NCBI GenBank assembly: GCA_910588625.1
Contig: CAJUQN010000001.1
Coordinates: forward strand, 124,001-188,000
Length of the DNA stretch: 64,000 bases
Direction of reading: 5' to 3'
Origin: an uncultured Oscillospiraceae bacterium
Lineage (GTDB): Bacteria; Bacillota; Clostridia; Oscillospirales; Oscillospiraceae
In this document: piece by piece, positions 50,237 through 58,595 of the stretch
Layout: every line of letters begins with the position of its first letter
How positions within the stretch are numbered: position 1 is the stretch's first letter
Notes under the pieces: model-generated
Databases searched by the model: none
What the model was told of the DNA's origin: nothing
Seen by the model: the letters and a program-made list of their open reading frames with translations, nothing else
Translations under genes and position numbers: made by a program

Positions 50237-52387
50237 ATGTCAACTGTCATCACTCACAAGCAATTTCCCAACGAAAAAACCTGGTCCATGGACCTGTGCG
50301 GCCGCCCGCTGAAGATCCAGATGGGTAAGGTGGCCGAGCTGGCCACCGCCTCCGCCATGGTCACCTACGGCGAGACCACTGTGCTGGTGGCCGTCACCGT
50401 CTCCCCCCGTCCCCGGGACGGCATCGACTTCTTCCCCTTGTCTGTGGACTTCGAGGAAAAGCTGTACGCCGTGGGCCGCATCCCCGGCTCCTTTATGCGC
50501 CGCGAAGGCCAGCCCTCCCTGCCCGCCGTGCTGGCCAGCCGGGTCATTGACCGCTCCATCCGCCCCTTGTTCCCCTATGACTTCCGCAACGACGTGGTGT
50601 GCACCGCCACCGTCATGAGCGTGGACCGGGACTGCTCTCCCGAGGTCGCCGCCATGATCGGCGTGTCCGCCTGTCTGGCCGTGTCCTGCATCCCCTGGGC
50701 GGGCCCCATCGGCTGTGTGGAGATGGGCTATGTGGACGGCCAGCTGGTCTACAATCCCACTACCGAGCAAAAGCATAACTCCGATCTGGACCTGACCGTG
50801 GCCGCCACTGCCGGCAAGGTCATCATGATCGAGGCGGGCGCCAAGGAGCTGCCTGACCCCATCATGTACGATGCCATCGTCAAGGCTCATGAGGAGATTC
50901 AGAAGCAGGTGGCTCTGATTAACCAAATGGTCAGCGAGATTGGCAAGGAAAAGATGACCTACGAGCACGCCGCCTTTGACCAGGAACTGTTCGACAAGAT
51001 TACCGCCGACTTCATGGACGAGGCCAAGGCCGCCATGGACACCGATGACAAGAACGTCCGGGAGGACCGCTGGAACGCCATGATCGAGAAGTGGCACGAG
51101 AAATATCTCGAGGACCACCCCGACATGGACCAGTTCCTGGAGGAGATCACCTACAAATTCCAGAAGAAGATCGTCAAGACCTGGCTGCTGGAGGGCCACC
51201 GGGTGGACGGCCGCGCCAAAAACGAGATCCGCCCCCTGGGCGCCGAGGTGGGCGTGCTGCCCCGGGTCCACGGCTCCGGCCTGTTCACCCGCGGCCAGAC
51301 CCAGGTGCTTTCCATCTGCACCCTGAACACCCTCTCCGCCGCCCAGAAGCTGGACACCATCTGGGACGAGGAGGAGAAGCGGTATATGCACCATTACAAC
51401 TTCCCCGCCTACTCCACCGGCGAAGCCCGGGCCGCCCGCTCCACCAACCGCCGGGAGAAAGGCCACGGCGCCTTGGCCGAGCGCGCTCTGGAGCCGGTTA
51501 TCCCCTCCGCCGACGAATTCCCCTACGCCATTCGCGTGGTGTCCGAGGTACTCTCTTCCAACGGCTCCACCTCTCAGGGCTCCATCTGCGGCTCCACTCT
51601 GGCCCTGATGGACGCGGGCGTGCCCATCTCCGCCCCTGTGGCGGGCATCTCCTGCGGCCTGATCCAGGACGACGACGGCGGTTTTACCACCTTCATCGAC
51701 ATCCAGGGCGTGGAGGACTTCCACGGCGAGATGGACTTCAAGGTGGCGGGCACCAAGAAGGGCATCACCGCCATCCAGATGGACATCAAGAACGACGGCC
51801 TGTCCCACGCCATCATCCAGGAGGCGCTGGACATCACCAAGGACGCCCGCTTTGCCATCTTGGACGAGATCATGCTGCCCTGCATCTCCGCCCCCCGGGC
51901 CGAGGTCAGCGAGCACGCCCCCAAGATGATTACTGTGAAGATCGACCCGGACAAAATCCGCGAGGTCATCGGCAAGGGCGGCTCCGTCATCCAGAAGATC
52001 ACCGCCGAGTCCGGCGCACAGATCGACATTGAGGAGGACGGCACCATCCACATCGCCTCCCCCAACGCCGAGTCCTGCAATATCGCCAAGAAGATGATCG
52101 ACACCATCGTGTTCGTCCCCGAGGTGGGGGCCTTGTACTATGGCAAGGTGGTGCGCATCCTCCAGTTCGGCGCCTTCGTGGAGCTGGCCCCGGGTAAGGA
52201 CGGCATGGTCCACATCTCCAAGCTGGCCAATCACCGGGTGGCTAAGGTGGAGGACGTGATCAACATCGGCGACATGATCTGGGTGAAGGTCACCGACATC
52301 GACGAGAAGGGCCGGGTGAACCTGTCCTATAAGGACGCGCTCCGGGAGATCGAGGAGAAAAAGGCTCGCGGCGAAATCGTGAAGTAA
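50237..52387 (+). CDS. pnp: polyribonucleotide nucleotidyltransferase (PNPase)
   Basis: PNPase degrades RNA from the 3' end with phosphate. The 716-residue protein has two RNase PH-like halves (the first with GETTVLVAVTVSP and VDFEEKLYAVGRIPGSFMRREG; the second with LFTRGQTQVLSICTLNT, YNFPAYSTGEA and SDILGVEDFHGEMDFKVAGT-like GVEDFHGEMDFKVAG), a helical linker, a KH domain (IREVIGKGGSVIQKITAESGAQIDIEEDG) and an S1 domain (YYGKVVRILQFGAFVEL...GKDGMVHISKL). ATG 50237 follows AAAGGAG; the longer frame lies within the leader stem-loop. A terminator follows directly. Confidence 0.97.
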   Translation: MSTVITHKQFPNEKTWSMDLCGRPLKIQMGKVAELATASAMVTYGETTVLVAVTVSPRPRDGIDFFPLSVDFEEKLYAVGRIPGSFMRREGQPSLPAVLASRVIDRSIRPLFPYDFRNDVVCTATVMSVDRDCSPEVAAMIGVSACLAVSCIPWAGPIGCVEMGYVDGQLVYNPTTEQKHNSDLDLTVAATAGKVIMIEAGAKELPDPIMYDAIVKAHEEIQKQVALINQMVSEIGKEKMTYEHAAFDQELFDKITADFMDEAKAAMDTDDKNVREDRWNAMIEKWHEKYLEDHPDMDQFLEEITYKFQKKIVKTWLLEGHRVDGRAKNEIRPLGAEVGVLPRVHGSGLFTRGQTQVLSICTLNTLSAAQKLDTIWDEEEKRYMHHYNFPAYSTGEARAARSTNRREKGHGALAERALEPVIPSADEFPYAIRVVSEVLSSNGSTSQGSICGSTLALMDAGVPISAPVAGISCGLIQDDDGGFTTFIDIQGVEDFHGEMDFKVAGTKKGITAIQMDIKNDGLSHAIIQEALDITKDARFAILDEIMLPCISAPRAEVSEHAPKMITVKIDPDKIREVIGKGGSVIQKITAESGAQIDIEEDGTIHIASPNAESCNIAKKMIDTIVFVPEVGALYYGKVVRILQFGAFVELAPGKDGMVHISKLANHRVAKVEDVINIGDMIWVKVTDIDEKGRVNLSYKDALREIEEKKARGEIVK

Positions 52388-52402
52388 AAGGCAAATAAAA
52401 CG

Positions 52403-52433
52403 GCGGGCAGGGCTTTGACCCTGCCCGCTTTTG
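52403..52433 (+). terminator. terminator of pnp
   Basis: GCGGGCAGGG / CCCTGCCCGC stem followed by TTTTGATTT. Confidence 0.85.
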
Positions 52434-52453
52434 ATTTGAAAGGAGAAAGAATC

Positions 52454-52945
52454 ATGCTGTACTTACAAAAGGCCGCCGTCACCGACGGGTGGAATGTATA
52501 CGAAATGCTCCAGCGCATTCCGGACACGCCGTTTTTGGATGCCAGCTATCAGATGACGTGGGAAGATTTCCCCAACTGGGTGGCCCACCGGGTGGAGATG
52601 GCGGACGGCGTCGGACTGCCGGAGGGCTGGGTGCCCTCAACCACTTTTTGGCTGATGGATGACGGCATTCCCGTGGCCCTGAGTTGTCTTCGCTGCCGTC
52701 TCACCGACGCTTTGCGGAAGGGCGGCGGCCACATCGGCTACGCCGTGGACGGCACAAAGCGGGGCCGGGGCTATGGCAAGGCCCTGCTGGGACTGATGAT
52801 CCAGGAGGCCCGGCGCATGGGCATCACGGAGGAGTTGCTGGTAACGGTGCACCCGGACAACACCGCGTCCCGCAAGGTGGCGGAGGCCAACGGGGGAGAG
52901 CTGCGCCGGGAGACGCCGGATCGGGTCTATTATTGGTTCGCGTAA
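52454..52945 (+). CDS. GNAT-family N-acetyltransferase
   Basis: A 163-residue cytosolic acetyltransferase. The acetyl-CoA loop is GTKRGRGYGKALLGLMIQEARRMG (R/Q-x-x-G-x-G/A type, near residue 101), preceded by GHIGYAVDG and followed by VTVHPDNTASRKVAEANGGEL. The substrate is unknown; it resembles clostridial GNATs of the Acetyltransf_1/3 group. ATG 52454 follows GAAAGGAG just after the pnp terminator. No clear promoter of its own is visible, so it may be expressed by read-through. Confidence 0.88.
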   Translation: MLYLQKAAVTDGWNVYEMLQRIPDTPFLDASYQMTWEDFPNWVAHRVEMADGVGLPEGWVPSTTFWLMDDGIPVALSCLRCRLTDALRKGGGHIGYAVDGTKRGRGYGKALLGLMIQEARRMGITEELLVTVHPDNTASRKVAEANGGELRRETPDRVYYWFA

Positions 52946-52974
52946 CTTCCGTTTGAAAATATTTTGAAACCCCC

Positions 52975-53030
52975 TTGACACCGGATGACTATTGTAGTAG
53001 TATTCCATTAGGGTTTACTATTGCAATAGT
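52975..53030 (+). promoter_or_regulatory. blaI promoter with two BlaI-type operators
   Basis: TTGACA (52975-52980), 17 nt, TAGTAT (52998-53003). ACTATTGTAGTAGT (52988-53001) overlaps spacer and -10; ACTATTGCAATAGT (53017-53030) is a perfect 14-bp palindrome 29 bp further on. Paired dyads spaced about three helical turns fit repression by a dimeric BlaI/MecI regulator encoded directly downstream. Confidence 0.75.
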
Positions 53031-53073
53031 CATTTTGCGTTTTTCCCAGAGACGCAGGAGGAGGTCAAATTCC

Positions 53074-53442
53074 ATGGAAAAGCTATTCGACTCTGAGCTG
53101 AAGGTGATGGAGCCCTTGTGGGAGGGCGGTCCCCAGACGGCGGGCGAGCTTGCCAAGCGGCTGGCGGCGGCCGTGGGCTGGAACCGGAACACCACCTACA
53201 CCGTCATCAAGAAGCTCATTGACAAGGGGGCTGTATCCCGGAACGATCCAGGCTTCCTGTGTACTCCGCTGGTTACTCGGGAAGAGGTCCAGCGGCTGGA
53301 GACGGACAACCTCATCAGCCGGCTGTTCGGCGGGTCCAAGACCCAATTTCTCTCCGCCTTTCTCAGCGAAAAGGACCTGACCCCGGCGGAGGCCCAACAG
53401 CTGCGGGAGCTGATTGTTGCTTTTTCCCGAGAGAAGAAGTAA
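53074..53442 (+). CDS. BlaI/MecI/CopY-family repressor
   Basis: The 122-residue winged-helix repressor has LFDSELKVMEPLWEGGPQTAGELAKRL, the recognition segment WNRNTTYTVIKKLIDKGAVSR and the helical dimerisation tail (FLSEKDLTPAEAQQLRELI). BlaI proteins are inactivated by proteolysis through a partner M56 sensor, and such a gene follows. It lacks the CxCx4CxC copper motif of CopY, so any metal sensing would have to be done by the partner. ATG 53074 follows GGAGGAGG. The promoter carries two matching dyads. Confidence 0.92.
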   Translation: MEKLFDSELKVMEPLWEGGPQTAGELAKRLAAAVGWNRNTTYTVIKKLIDKGAVSRNDPGFLCTPLVTREEVQRLETDNLISRLFGGSKTQFLSAFLSEKDLTPAEAQQLRELIVAFSREKK

Positions 53443-53539
53443 CCGAAAAGAGCCTTAGCCCGCCACCGCCGCGGGCAATAGCGTTACGTTACCGCACGGC
53501 GGCGAAACGCCGTTTGAAAACTGTTATGGGGTGTATTTT

Positions 53540-55432
53540 ATGACTCAACTGCTCCAAAACGCCGCTTACGGCGCGGTGCTGATATTGGCCGTGGTTTTAT
53601 TGCGGCAGGTGCTCAAGGACCGCTTGCTCCCCGGAGCCCGGCTGGCTCTGTGGGCGGTGTGTTTGTTCCGCCTGCTCACTCCCGCCGCGCCGGAGAGCAT
53701 GCTGTCCTTGTGGGGGCTGTCCCGGCTGTTTCAGCGGCTGGAGCCGCCTTCGCCCGCGCCCTATGTGATGACGGGCTATGTTCCCGCCGCGGGCGCGCCC
53801 GCCCCCACGCCCCAGACCAGTCCCAGCATTTCCTGGGAAACGGTGCTGTTAGCCCTCTGGATCGCGGTGGGCGTGGTACTGGCGGCGCGGTATGTGCTAA
53901 GCTGGAAGCGCACCCGCCGGGCGGTGTCCTGCGCCATCCCCCTGGACCGAAGCGACGAGCGGTATTCGCCCCTGCCCAGGTGCGCCCGCCTGCGGGAGGG
54001 CCCCATGGAGGGCGCGCCGCTGACCTTTGGGGCGGTTCGCCCCACGGTGGTGCTGTCTCCCGGCCTGGTCGGCGCCGAGCTGGACTGCGTGCTGGCCCAC
54101 GAGGGCGTTCACGCCCGGCGGCGGGATAACCTGTGGCACTATGTCATGGCGCTGGCCCTGGCGGTCCACTGGTGGAACCCGGCGGTGTGGCTCATGTCGC
54201 GCCTTCTGCGGCGGGACATCGAGCTGTCCTGCGACCGGGCGGCGGTGCGGAGGCTGGGGGAGGACCGCCGGGCGGAGTACGCCCAGGCCCTGGTCACCCT
54301 GGCGACTCAGGCGGACGGCCCTGCCTTCTGCCACACGTTCGGCCGGAAAGCGGCCGAGGAAAGGATACTATCTATCATGAAATTCAAGAAAACATCTATT
54401 ATTGGGGTGTTATTTTCCCTGACGCTGGTGCTGGCGGTGACCGCCGCCTTTGCCAGTGAACCGAAAGAGCCGGACGAGTACGACAGTGTAAAGGGCCACA
54501 CCTCTGTGGAGCTGCTCGGCAAAACACTGGAGGACCACATCGTCACTGTGCCCGACATCGAAGCCACCAAAGAAATCCAGTCCGACCTCCCCGAGGTGGA
54601 CCCGGACGAAGTAGACCTGTCCAAGATAAAAGAGTCACTGGCCAAAAAGGTGGCCGACGGCGAAATCACCCAGGAGGAGGCCGATCAACGGCTGGCCGCC
54701 ACGGAGGAGATGCTGGAGCGGGCCCGCCGTGGCGAGGAGAAAATAGTCATGACCGAGGACGGCAACTCGGCGTCGGCCGACGGCGCCATTGTGGGCAAGG
54801 CTGACTACGTACTCGAGACCGACCCGGACGCGGTCACAGAGTACGACGTCCCCATGCTCCAAATGAAGTTGGACGAGTACAAGGCCCATCTGGACCGTCT
54901 GGTCAAAGAGGCAAAAATGGCCCAGGCGGACGCGGACGATATGTACGCCAGTGCAAAGCGGGACCTGGAGAAAAGCGAGTGGTCCGTCCTCTACACCACA
55001 GAGACCGGCAGTTATGCCGTTATGAGCGCCCCCCTCTGCGATTTGGCGGACTGTAAGGACTATGAGCCCCACAAGCATGGCGTGGCGAAGTACAGCGGGC
55101 ACGTCACATTTCCCTGTCCCCTGGAGAACTGCCAGAACGGCGGCAGCCACTACCATGACGGCGTCTGTTATTTGGGGACCCTGCCCATCTGCATCTGCGA
55201 TTTCTCCGGGTGCGCCATCAGCGGCGTCCACGCCCACGACGATGGCGTGACCTACAAGAGCTGGACCGGCAAGCTGCCCGCGCCCGCCGCCTCCGAGGCC
55301 CCCGTGCCCGTCTGCTCGGTGGACGGCTGCACCATTGGAGGCAATCACATCCACAACGGCGTGACCTATGCCTGCAGCGGCTTCCACAGCGGGAACCATT
55401 CCAGCGGCCACCACGGAAACGGCCACCATTAA
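53540..55432 (+). CDS. M56 (BlaR1-type) membrane metallopeptidase with Cys/His-repeat ectodomain
   Basis: The 630-residue protein has about five membrane helices, a zinc-protease site AHEGVHARRRDN (HExxH at residues 187-191) and downstream RRDIELSCDRAAV, as in BlaR1/MecR1. After the last helix (about 286-303) comes an acidic helical region instead of a penicillin-binding domain, then four repeats of C-x4-C-x5-H-x-H (residues 500-513, 526-539, 553-566, 592-605) and a tail HSGNHSSGHHGNGHH. This strongly suggests metal binding outside the cell. Sensing a metal and cleaving the BlaI-type repressor is inferred. ATG 53540 lies 6 nt after GGGGTG; the upstream GTG overlaps that site. Confidence 0.85.
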   Translation: MTQLLQNAAYGAVLILAVVLLRQVLKDRLLPGARLALWAVCLFRLLTPAAPESMLSLWGLSRLFQRLEPPSPAPYVMTGYVPAAGAPAPTPQTSPSISWETVLLALWIAVGVVLAARYVLSWKRTRRAVSCAIPLDRSDERYSPLPRCARLREGPMEGAPLTFGAVRPTVVLSPGLVGAELDCVLAHEGVHARRRDNLWHYVMALALAVHWWNPAVWLMSRLLRRDIELSCDRAAVRRLGEDRRAEYAQALVTLATQADGPAFCHTFGRKAAEERILSIMKFKKTSIIGVLFSLTLVLAVTAAFASEPKEPDEYDSVKGHTSVELLGKTLEDHIVTVPDIEATKEIQSDLPEVDPDEVDLSKIKESLAKKVADGEITQEEADQRLAATEEMLERARRGEEKIVMTEDGNSASADGAIVGKADYVLETDPDAVTEYDVPMLQMKLDEYKAHLDRLVKEAKMAQADADDMYASAKRDLEKSEWSVLYTTETGSYAVMSAPLCDLADCKDYEPHKHGVAKYSGHVTFPCPLENCQNGGSHYHDGVCYLGTLPICICDFSGCAISGVHAHDDGVTYKSWTGKLPAPAASEAPVPVCSVDGCTIGGNHIHNGVTYACSGFHSGNHSSGHHGNGHH

Positions 55433-55441
55433 TATAAACCC

Positions 55442-55471
55442 GGCCCCCGGCAAATGCCGGGGGCCTTTTTC
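55442..55471 (+). terminator. terminator of the blaI-M56 operon
   Basis: GGCCCCCGGC / GCCGGGGGCC stem followed by TTTTT, 10 nt after the stop codon; lies between convergent genes. Confidence 0.85.
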
Positions 55472-55477
55472 TTAACT

Positions 55478-56425
55478 TTATGGCAAATCAAGCTCATTGA
55501 TAACCTCTCGTAATTGCTCGGCAGACCCCTGGAGGGCCTCCCGTTCGCTGTCCGCCAGGGGGATTTCAAGGATTTGCTCCACCCCGCGCCGTCCCACAAT
55601 GGACGGGATGGACAGCGCCAAATCCCGCAGCCCATATTGTCCCCCCAGCACCACCGACACGGGCAGGATGGCCCGCTCGTCCTTCATGACGCACTCCGCG
55701 ATCCGGGCCACCGCCATGGCGATGCCGTAGTACGTGGCCCCCTTGCGCTTGATGATCTCATAGGCGCTGTCCCGCACATCCTCATAGATTTTTTCCCGGG
55801 CCTGCTCGTGGTCGGACCGCCCCCGCATCTCACAGAAATCGTCCAGCGGCACCCCGGACACGTTGGCCCCGCTCCACACCGCCAGCTCGCTGTCGCCGTG
55901 CTCGCCCACGATGACGGCGTGGATGGAGCGGCTGTCCACGTTCAAATGCTCCCCCAGCAGGTAGCGCAGGCGGGCGGAGTCCAGCACCGTGCCCGAACCC
56001 ATCACCCGGTGGGCGGGGTAGCCAGAGATGCGGAACGCCGCGTAGGTCAGCACGTCCACCGGATTGGACACGATGAGCAGGATACCCTCGAAGGGCCGGG
56101 CGGTGATTTGGGGAATAATTGAGTTGAGAATATTTACGTTCTGGCCGATCAGCTCCAAACGGGTCTGGCCCGGCTTCTGATTGGCCCCGGCGGTAACTAC
56201 GATGAGGGCGCAGTCGGACAGGTCGTCATAGCTTCCGGCGTGCACGTCCATGGCGGCGATATAGGGCAGGCCGTGGCTCAGATCCATGGCCTCGCCCCCG
56301 GCCTTGTCCTGATTTGCGTCGATGAGCACCAGCTCGCTGAACAGCCCCCGCTGAATGAGGCTGAAGGCGATGGAGGAACCCACGAAACCGCAGCCAATGA
56401 CGGCGGCCTTTCGATGATTGAGCAT
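55478..56425 (-). CDS. ldh: L-lactate dehydrogenase
   Basis: LDH reduces pyruvate to lactate with NADH. The 315-residue enzyme has the Rossmann start AAVIGCGFVGSSIAF, the substrate loop AGANQKPGQTRLELI whose Gln marks lactate rather than malate dehydrogenase, IVSNPVDVLTY, GSGTVLDSARLRYLL, and the active-site VGEHGDSE with the catalytic His. ATG 56425 follows AAGGGGA. It is the last gene of a minus-strand run after a GNAT gene (53 nt gap) and gives an alternative to the acetate route of pta for redox disposal. Confidence 0.93.
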   Translation of the reverse strand: MLNHRKAAVIGCGFVGSSIAFSLIQRGLFSELVLIDANQDKAGGEAMDLSHGLPYIAAMDVHAGSYDDLSDCALIVVTAGANQKPGQTRLELIGQNVNILNSIIPQITARPFEGILLIVSNPVDVLTYAAFRISGYPAHRVMGSGTVLDSARLRYLLGEHLNVDSRSIHAVIVGEHGDSELAVWSGANVSGVPLDDFCEMRGRSDHEQAREKIYEDVRDSAYEIIKRKGATYYGIAMAVARIAECVMKDERAILPVSVVLGGQYGLRDLALSIPSIVGRRGVEQILEIPLADSEREALQGSAEQLREVINELDLP

Positions 56426-56478
56426 GAAAAAATCCCCTTCCATTTTGGGTTTAGTGTACCCGGAAAGGGATGTTTTTA

Positions 56479-56949
56479 TCAGGGATGTTTGCAGACGTAG
56501 TAGCGGAAGGTGTCGTCCTCCCGGACATAGACAAACCCCACCTTTTCCAAGACATGCTGACTGCGCTTATTTTTCAACACCGCGTCGGCGTTCACCGTCT
56601 CCATACCCAGGCTGCTGAATGCGTATTCCAAAGCAAGCCGCTCTGCGGCGGTACCCACGCCCCGGTTTTTTGCCTCGTCGTTTTGCAGGTGAATGCCAAG
56701 AGAGCATTGCTTCGCCGTCCGGTTGATGTATTTCAGCTTCACCTCGCCCACCGGCCTGCCGCCCTCCATAACCATGAAAACGATGCGGTCCGGGGTTTGC
56801 TGTTCCTCAAAGTACTGATCCACCCGCTCCAGTGTGTACTCGTAGGGCGCAAAGCAGCTCATGTCCATGAAAATATCCGGGTCGTTCTCAAACCCCTGAT
56901 AAAACTTGTGGCACAGCGGGCGGGTCATGGGGGCAAGCGTGATTTCCAT
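56479..56949 (-). CDS. GNAT-family N-acetyltransferase (RimJ/RimL-like)
   Basis: The 156-residue protein resembles Acetyltransf_3 enzymes: EITLAPMTRPLCHKFYQGFE at the start, GRPVGEVKLKYIN in the centre, a degenerate acetyl-CoA loop NDEAKNRGVGTAAERLALEYAFSSLGM, and NKRSQHVLEKVGFVYV. It is cytosolic; the substrate is unknown. ATG 56949 has AAAGGAG upstream at slightly long spacing; the in-frame ATG at 56979 precedes that site. It starts 16 nt after the rluD stop codon, so it belongs to the lspA-rluD transcript. Confidence 0.85.
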   Translation of the reverse strand: MEITLAPMTRPLCHKFYQGFENDPDIFMDMSCFAPYEYTLERVDQYFEEQQTPDRIVFMVMEGGRPVGEVKLKYINRTAKQCSLGIHLQNDEAKNRGVGTAAERLALEYAFSSLGMETVNADAVLKNKRSQHVLEKVGFVYVREDDTFRYYVCKHP

Positions 56950-56965
56950 AGCAACAGCATCTCCT

Positions 56966-57877
56966 TTATTGTAAGCCATACCGCTTCAGCACGGCGCTGA
57001 ACCAGTCGGGGAGAGGGACCTCTACCGTCATGCGCTCCCCGGTGGTCGGATGCGTGAAGGTGAGCTGAGCCGCATGGAGGCACTGGCCTGCCAAACCGGG
57101 TACGGGCCTTTTCGCGCCGTACACCACATCCCCCAGCAGGGGGTGACCCAGGTAGGCCATATGCACCCTGATTTGGTGGGTGCGGCCCGTCTCCAGGCGG
57201 CAGGTGATGTGTGAACAGCCATTCTGCGCGTCTACCACCTGCCAGTGGGTGACGGCCTCCCGGCCGTCGGGGCGCACCGCCATGCGCTTTCGGTCGGTCT
57301 TATGCCGCCCGATGGGGGCGCTGACGGCGCCGGAGTCCTCCCGAAAGGTCCCCACCGATACGCCGTGGTACAGCCGGAACAGAGAGTGGTCCTGCAATTG
57401 CGCGGCCAGGGAGAGATGGGCGCGGTCGTTTTTCGCCGCGATCAGCAGGCCAGAGGTGTCCCGGTCGATGCGGTGAACGATGCCGGGGCGCAGCTCCCCA
57501 TTGATCCCAGAAAGCGAATTTCCGCAGTGATATAACAATGCGTTGACCAGCGTGCCGTCCGGATGCCCCGGCGCGGGGTGGACCACCATCCCCACCGGCT
57601 TGTTCACCACGATGACGTCGCCGTCCTCATACGCCACATCCAACGGGATGTCTTGGGGAACCAGGTCGATGGGTTCCGGCTGGGGAGGGGAGACCAGCAG
57701 CTGGTCTCCCAGCTGGAGCTTTGCGCTTTTCTTCAGCGGTTTTCCGTTCTGGGTGATCCGGCCCTCCTCCAGCCACCGCTGGGCGGCGGAGCGGGTAAGG
57801 CCGTCCAACGCCGCGGCCAGCACCGCATCCGCCCGGCCTGGCTCAGTTACCGTCAGGGGGAAGCTGGGCAGACTCAT
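56966..57877 (-). CDS. rluD: RluD-type 23S rRNA pseudouridine synthase
   Basis: A 303-residue RluA-family pseudouridine synthase. It has an N-terminal S4 RNA-binding domain (RSAAQRWLEEGRITQNGKPLKKSAKLQLGDQLLV), VVNKPVGMVVHPAPGHPDGTLVNALLYH, the catalytic-Asp motif GIVHRIDRDTSGLLIAAK, and LETGRTHQIRVHMAYLGHPLLGD. In many Firmicutes it follows lspA, as here. ATG 57877 follows AAAAAGGAGG and lies inside the 3' end of lspA (35-nt overlap), implying translational coupling. The exact uridine modified is not deducible. Confidence 0.93.
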   Translation of the reverse strand: MSLPSFPLTVTEPGRADAVLAAALDGLTRSAAQRWLEEGRITQNGKPLKKSAKLQLGDQLLVSPPQPEPIDLVPQDIPLDVAYEDGDVIVVNKPVGMVVHPAPGHPDGTLVNALLYHCGNSLSGINGELRPGIVHRIDRDTSGLLIAAKNDRAHLSLAAQLQDHSLFRLYHGVSVGTFREDSGAVSAPIGRHKTDRKRMAVRPDGREAVTHWQVVDAQNGCSHITCRLETGRTHQIRVHMAYLGHPLLGDVVYGAKRPVPGLAGQCLHAAQLTFTHPTTGERMTVEVPLPDWFSAVLKRYGLQ

Positions 57878-58343
57878 CGGCCTCGTCCTCCTTTTTCTCG
57901 TCCTTTCCCACGTACAGCCACACATACAAAAACAGCAGGGGCACGCCGATGGTGATGCAGCAGTCCGCCACGTTGAACACGGCAAACTCCATAAAGGTGG
58001 TCTGGAACATGTCGGTGACGAAGCCGAAAACCACCCGGTCGATGAGGTTGCCCATCCCGCCCGACAGTACCAGGGCGGCGGAGAAAAGCCCCAGATGGTT
58101 CTTGAAAAACCCCTTCACCAGCAGGGCGCACATCACCACCACCACGATGGCAGAGGTGAGGGTAAGCACCCAGGTGTGGGAGCGCAGCATGGAGAAGGCC
58201 GCGCCGGTGTTCTGGACATAGGTCAAATCGAGGAGGTACGGGATAAAGGGGACGGACCCGCCCAGGGGGATGTTGGCGCGGACCAGGTATTTCACGATTT
58301 GGTCGAGGACCACCAGTGCGGTGGTCAGGATGGCGTAAAACAT
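57843..58343 (-). CDS. lspA: lipoprotein signal peptidase (signal peptidase II)
   Basis: LspA removes signal peptides from prolipoproteins; at least three are encoded in this window (the ApbE and two binding proteins). The 166-residue protein has four membrane helices, LDQIVKYLVRANIPLG near residue 13, NTGAAFSML near 45, and the two catalytic aspartates in GGMGNLIDRVVFGFVTD and FNVADCCITIG. The C-terminal end is charged and overlaps rluD. ATG 58343 has AAAGG upstream. Confidence 0.95.
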   Translation of the reverse strand: MFYAILTTALVVLDQIVKYLVRANIPLGGSVPFIPYLLDLTYVQNTGAAFSMLRSHTWVLTLTSAIVVVVMCALLVKGFFKNHLGLFSAALVLSGGMGNLIDRVVFGFVTDMFQTTFMEFAVFNVADCCITIGVPLLFLYVWLYVGKDEKKEDEADESAQLPPDGN

Positions 58344-58359
58344 GGGATCAGCCTTTCTA

Positions 58360-58488
58360 TTACAATTTCTTTGCTAAAATCAGCTCATAGGACTCACCAG
58401 ACGGCAAAAATCCACCGGCAGCGGCATAGCCCAGCCTGTTATAAAAATGCTGGGCATATTCATTGGATTGGGTGGAGGTCATGCTGTT
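58360..58488 (-). pseudogene. 3' remnant of a GNAT acetyltransferase gene
   Basis: On the minus strand, codons ending at TAA 58360-58362 read TSTQSNEYAQHFYNRLGYAA...SYELILAKKL, the typical C-terminus of a GNAT enzyme (the 'NxxAxxFYxRLGF' motif). An in-frame TGA at 58489-58491 and the absence of any acetyl-CoA loop upstream show that only the last 40 or so codons survive. It sits between lspA and the nfnB terminator. The ORF is too short to be a whole gene. Confidence 0.7.
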
Positions 58489-58552
58489 TCAGTGTTGAGA
58501 TATCGTCCAATTTTGCTGTTCTAATGTTCATCAAGTGCCCTCTATATAAAAG

Positions 58553-58580
58553 AACTGCCGGGGACCAAACCCCGGCAGTT
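58553..58580 (-). terminator. terminator of nfnAB
   Basis: AACTGCCGGGG / CCCCGGCAGTT, an 11-bp perfect stem 15 nt past the nfnB stop codon, followed on the minus strand by TTCTTTTAT. Confidence 0.85.
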
Positions 58581-58595
58581 ATTATATCACAGCTT

